Shown: piece after piece, positions 6,238 to 6,684 of the stretch
Numbering within the stretch: position 1 is the first letter of the stretch
Layout of the letters: each line of letters opens with the position of its first letter
Source: JACJYE01 sp964432875
Lineage (GTDB): Bacteria; Bacteroidota; Bacteroidia; Chitinophagales; Saprospiraceae
Length of the DNA stretch: 6,684 bases
Assembly: GCA_964432875.1 (NCBI GenBank)
Contig: CAYSPJ010000207.1
Coordinates: 1-6,684 of the forward strand
Reading direction: 5' to 3'
Translations under genes and position numbers: made by a program
The notes under the pieces: generated by a model
The model's database searches: none
What the model was told of the DNA's origin: nothing
Seen by the model: the letters and a program-made list of their open reading frames with translations, nothing else

Positions 6238-6285
6238 AAAATGTAAAACTTTTGCTAGATATAAAACTTTTAGCGGAAAACTTTA
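6238..6285 (-). promoter_or_regulatory. AT-rich leader with iterated AAAACTTT motifs and weak promoter box, upstream of the redox operon
   Basis: On the plus strand AAAACTTTT occurs at 6245-6253 and 6263-6271, and AAAACTTTA at 6277-6285, with offsets of 18 and 14 bases. On the minus strand the sequence TACATTTT (6238-6245) is one base from the TAnnTTTG box and would put a transcript start roughly 50 bases before the TTG start. No good upstream TTTG box is found at 19-21 bases, so the promoter call is weak. The iterated near-palindromic motifs could be activator or repressor sites or simply an AT-rich promoter region. Confidence 0.3.
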
Positions 6286-6303
6286 GGGAAGTTTTGAGGA
6301 GTG

Positions 6304-6342
6304 CAGCTCGAGCTGGGGCTTCGCCTTGTCCGGCCCCAGCTC
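6304..6342. repeat. Strong hairpin (10-bp stem) joined to a 12-base perfect palindrome
   Basis: GAGCTGGGGC (6310-6319) is exactly complementary to GCCCCAGCTC (6333-6342), with a 13-base loop. The left arm also belongs to the self-complementary CAGCTCGAGCTG (6304-6315), so the two structures compete for the same bases. No T-run follows on either strand, so it is not a standard intrinsic terminator. It lies about 125 bases before the redox operon and immediately after a minus-strand stop codon (6341-6343), which would suit the end of an upstream transcript. Confidence 0.55.
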
Positions 6343-6634
6343 ACAATTGCGGCCTATCCTCGGGCAAAAAGGGGAGGTTATGTTCCATTTGGCGATCGTA
6401 AAAGCCAATATCCATCGCGGAAACGCGCGAGATGTCCACAAAAAATCTTCGACGCCCCTACCCCCTCATAGCCATCAGGTTAAGCCATAAATAAGCGCTT
6501 CGCTACTTGATTTCACCCCGTGCCGAGGCTACCCTTCTAATGTTGGACAGTGATTGCCCGGCCGTGAACTGTATGCGGTGTAGGGGCTCTATAATGGGAC
6601 CTTTCAACTTAAGGTGTTCCAGTGCCTTGTCTGC
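6341..6634 (-). other. Intergenic stretch; one frame looks like a decayed or very short coding sequence
   Basis: No convincing gene lies in these roughly 300 bases. One minus-strand frame is notable. After a TGA (6635-6637) it is open for 43 codons to a TAG (6503-6505), then 14 codons to a second TAG (6458-6460), then 38 codons to a TGA (6341-6343). The last piece could start at GTG 6439 (32 residues, VDISRVSAMDIGFYDRQM and onward) or ATG 6415 (24 residues). The composition reads like coding sequence but matches no family I recognise. It may be a remnant of an older gene, part of a dispersed repeat, or chance. A plus-strand TATAAT at 6590-6595 has no suitable -35 partner and no gene after it in the window. 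Confidence 0.22.
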
Positions 6635-6684
6635 TCACGGATTGGCCGCCCGGCCAATCCGTGAGCATCCGTGCAATCCGTGGC
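6633..6684. repeat. Perfect 34-base palindrome followed by ATCCGTG direct repeats
   Basis: GCTCACGGATTGGCCG (6633-6648) and CGGCCAATCCGTGAGC (6651-6666) are exact reverse complements around a 2-base centre. The motif ATCCGTG then recurs at 6657-6663, 6667-6673 and 6676-6682, so the right arm and the following bases share the same short unit. There is no T-run for a terminator. The arrangement resembles dispersed extragenic palindromic elements, and it continues to the edge of the window, so its full extent is not known. Confidence 0.7.

Noticed and set aside
6310..6342. Intrinsic terminator
   Set aside because: The stem is strong but no T-run follows on either strand, so it was listed only as a hairpin.
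6412..6429. Small CGCG-GAAA-CGCG stem-loop as an RNA element
   Set aside because: A 4-bp stem with a GAAA loop occurs readily by chance, and no larger conserved RNA architecture surrounds it.
6590..6595. Plus-strand TATAAT as a promoter
   Set aside because: There is no matching -35 element at 16-18 bases, Bacteroidota promoters use another consensus, and no plus-strand gene follows within the window.
6633..6684. CRISPR array
   Set aside because: The repeat unit is only 7 bases with 2-3 base gaps, far from the repeat and spacer sizes of a CRISPR, and no cas gene is present.

Overview
The window most likely comes from a free-living member of the Bacteroidota, perhaps a GC-rich Saprospiria-like lineage. 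This is inferred from the pairing of a GltD-type oxidoreductase with KorAB, from the style of the helix-turn-helix antitoxin, from promoter-like sequences of the TAnnTTTG type, and from mostly absent Shine-Dalgarno sequences. No rRNA or tRNA is present to fix the taxonomy. All supported genes lie on the minus strand, so transcription runs from high to low coordinates.

Region 6185-6684 is an approximately 500-base intergenic stretch. It holds a perfect 34-base palindrome with ATCCGTG repeats at the window edge, a second strong hairpin at 6310-6342, an AT-rich leader with three iterated AAAACTTT(T/A) motifs, and one minus-strand frame that looks like a decayed or very short coding sequence.

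Region 1540-6184 is a tight three-gene redox operon. It encodes an FAD/NAD(P)/multi-[4Fe-4S] oxidoreductase of the glutamate-synthase-small-subunit type, then KorA (gamma and alpha domains fused), then KorB. The first two genes overlap by 22 bases and the last two are separated by 2 bases. Together they should form a CoA-dependent 2-oxoacid (probably 2-oxoglutarate) oxidoreductase whose electrons can be exchanged with NAD(P)H through the first protein.

Region 1-1483 is a different kind of unit: a RelE/HigB-type toxin, an XRE/HigA-type antitoxin with a long C-terminal tail, and a small protein that reads as a divergent SecB-like chaperone. Order and spacing match a toxin-antitoxin-chaperone (TAC) module, as known from the Mycobacterium tuberculosis HigB1-HigA1-SecB-like locus. 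A short inverted repeat overlaps a candidate promoter box directly before the toxin start, as expected for autoregulation. This module is the most interesting content of the window. The antitoxin tail carries a duplicated F-x4-IKH-like motif and an eight-G tract. A fourth small ORF may begin at position 45 and leave the window.
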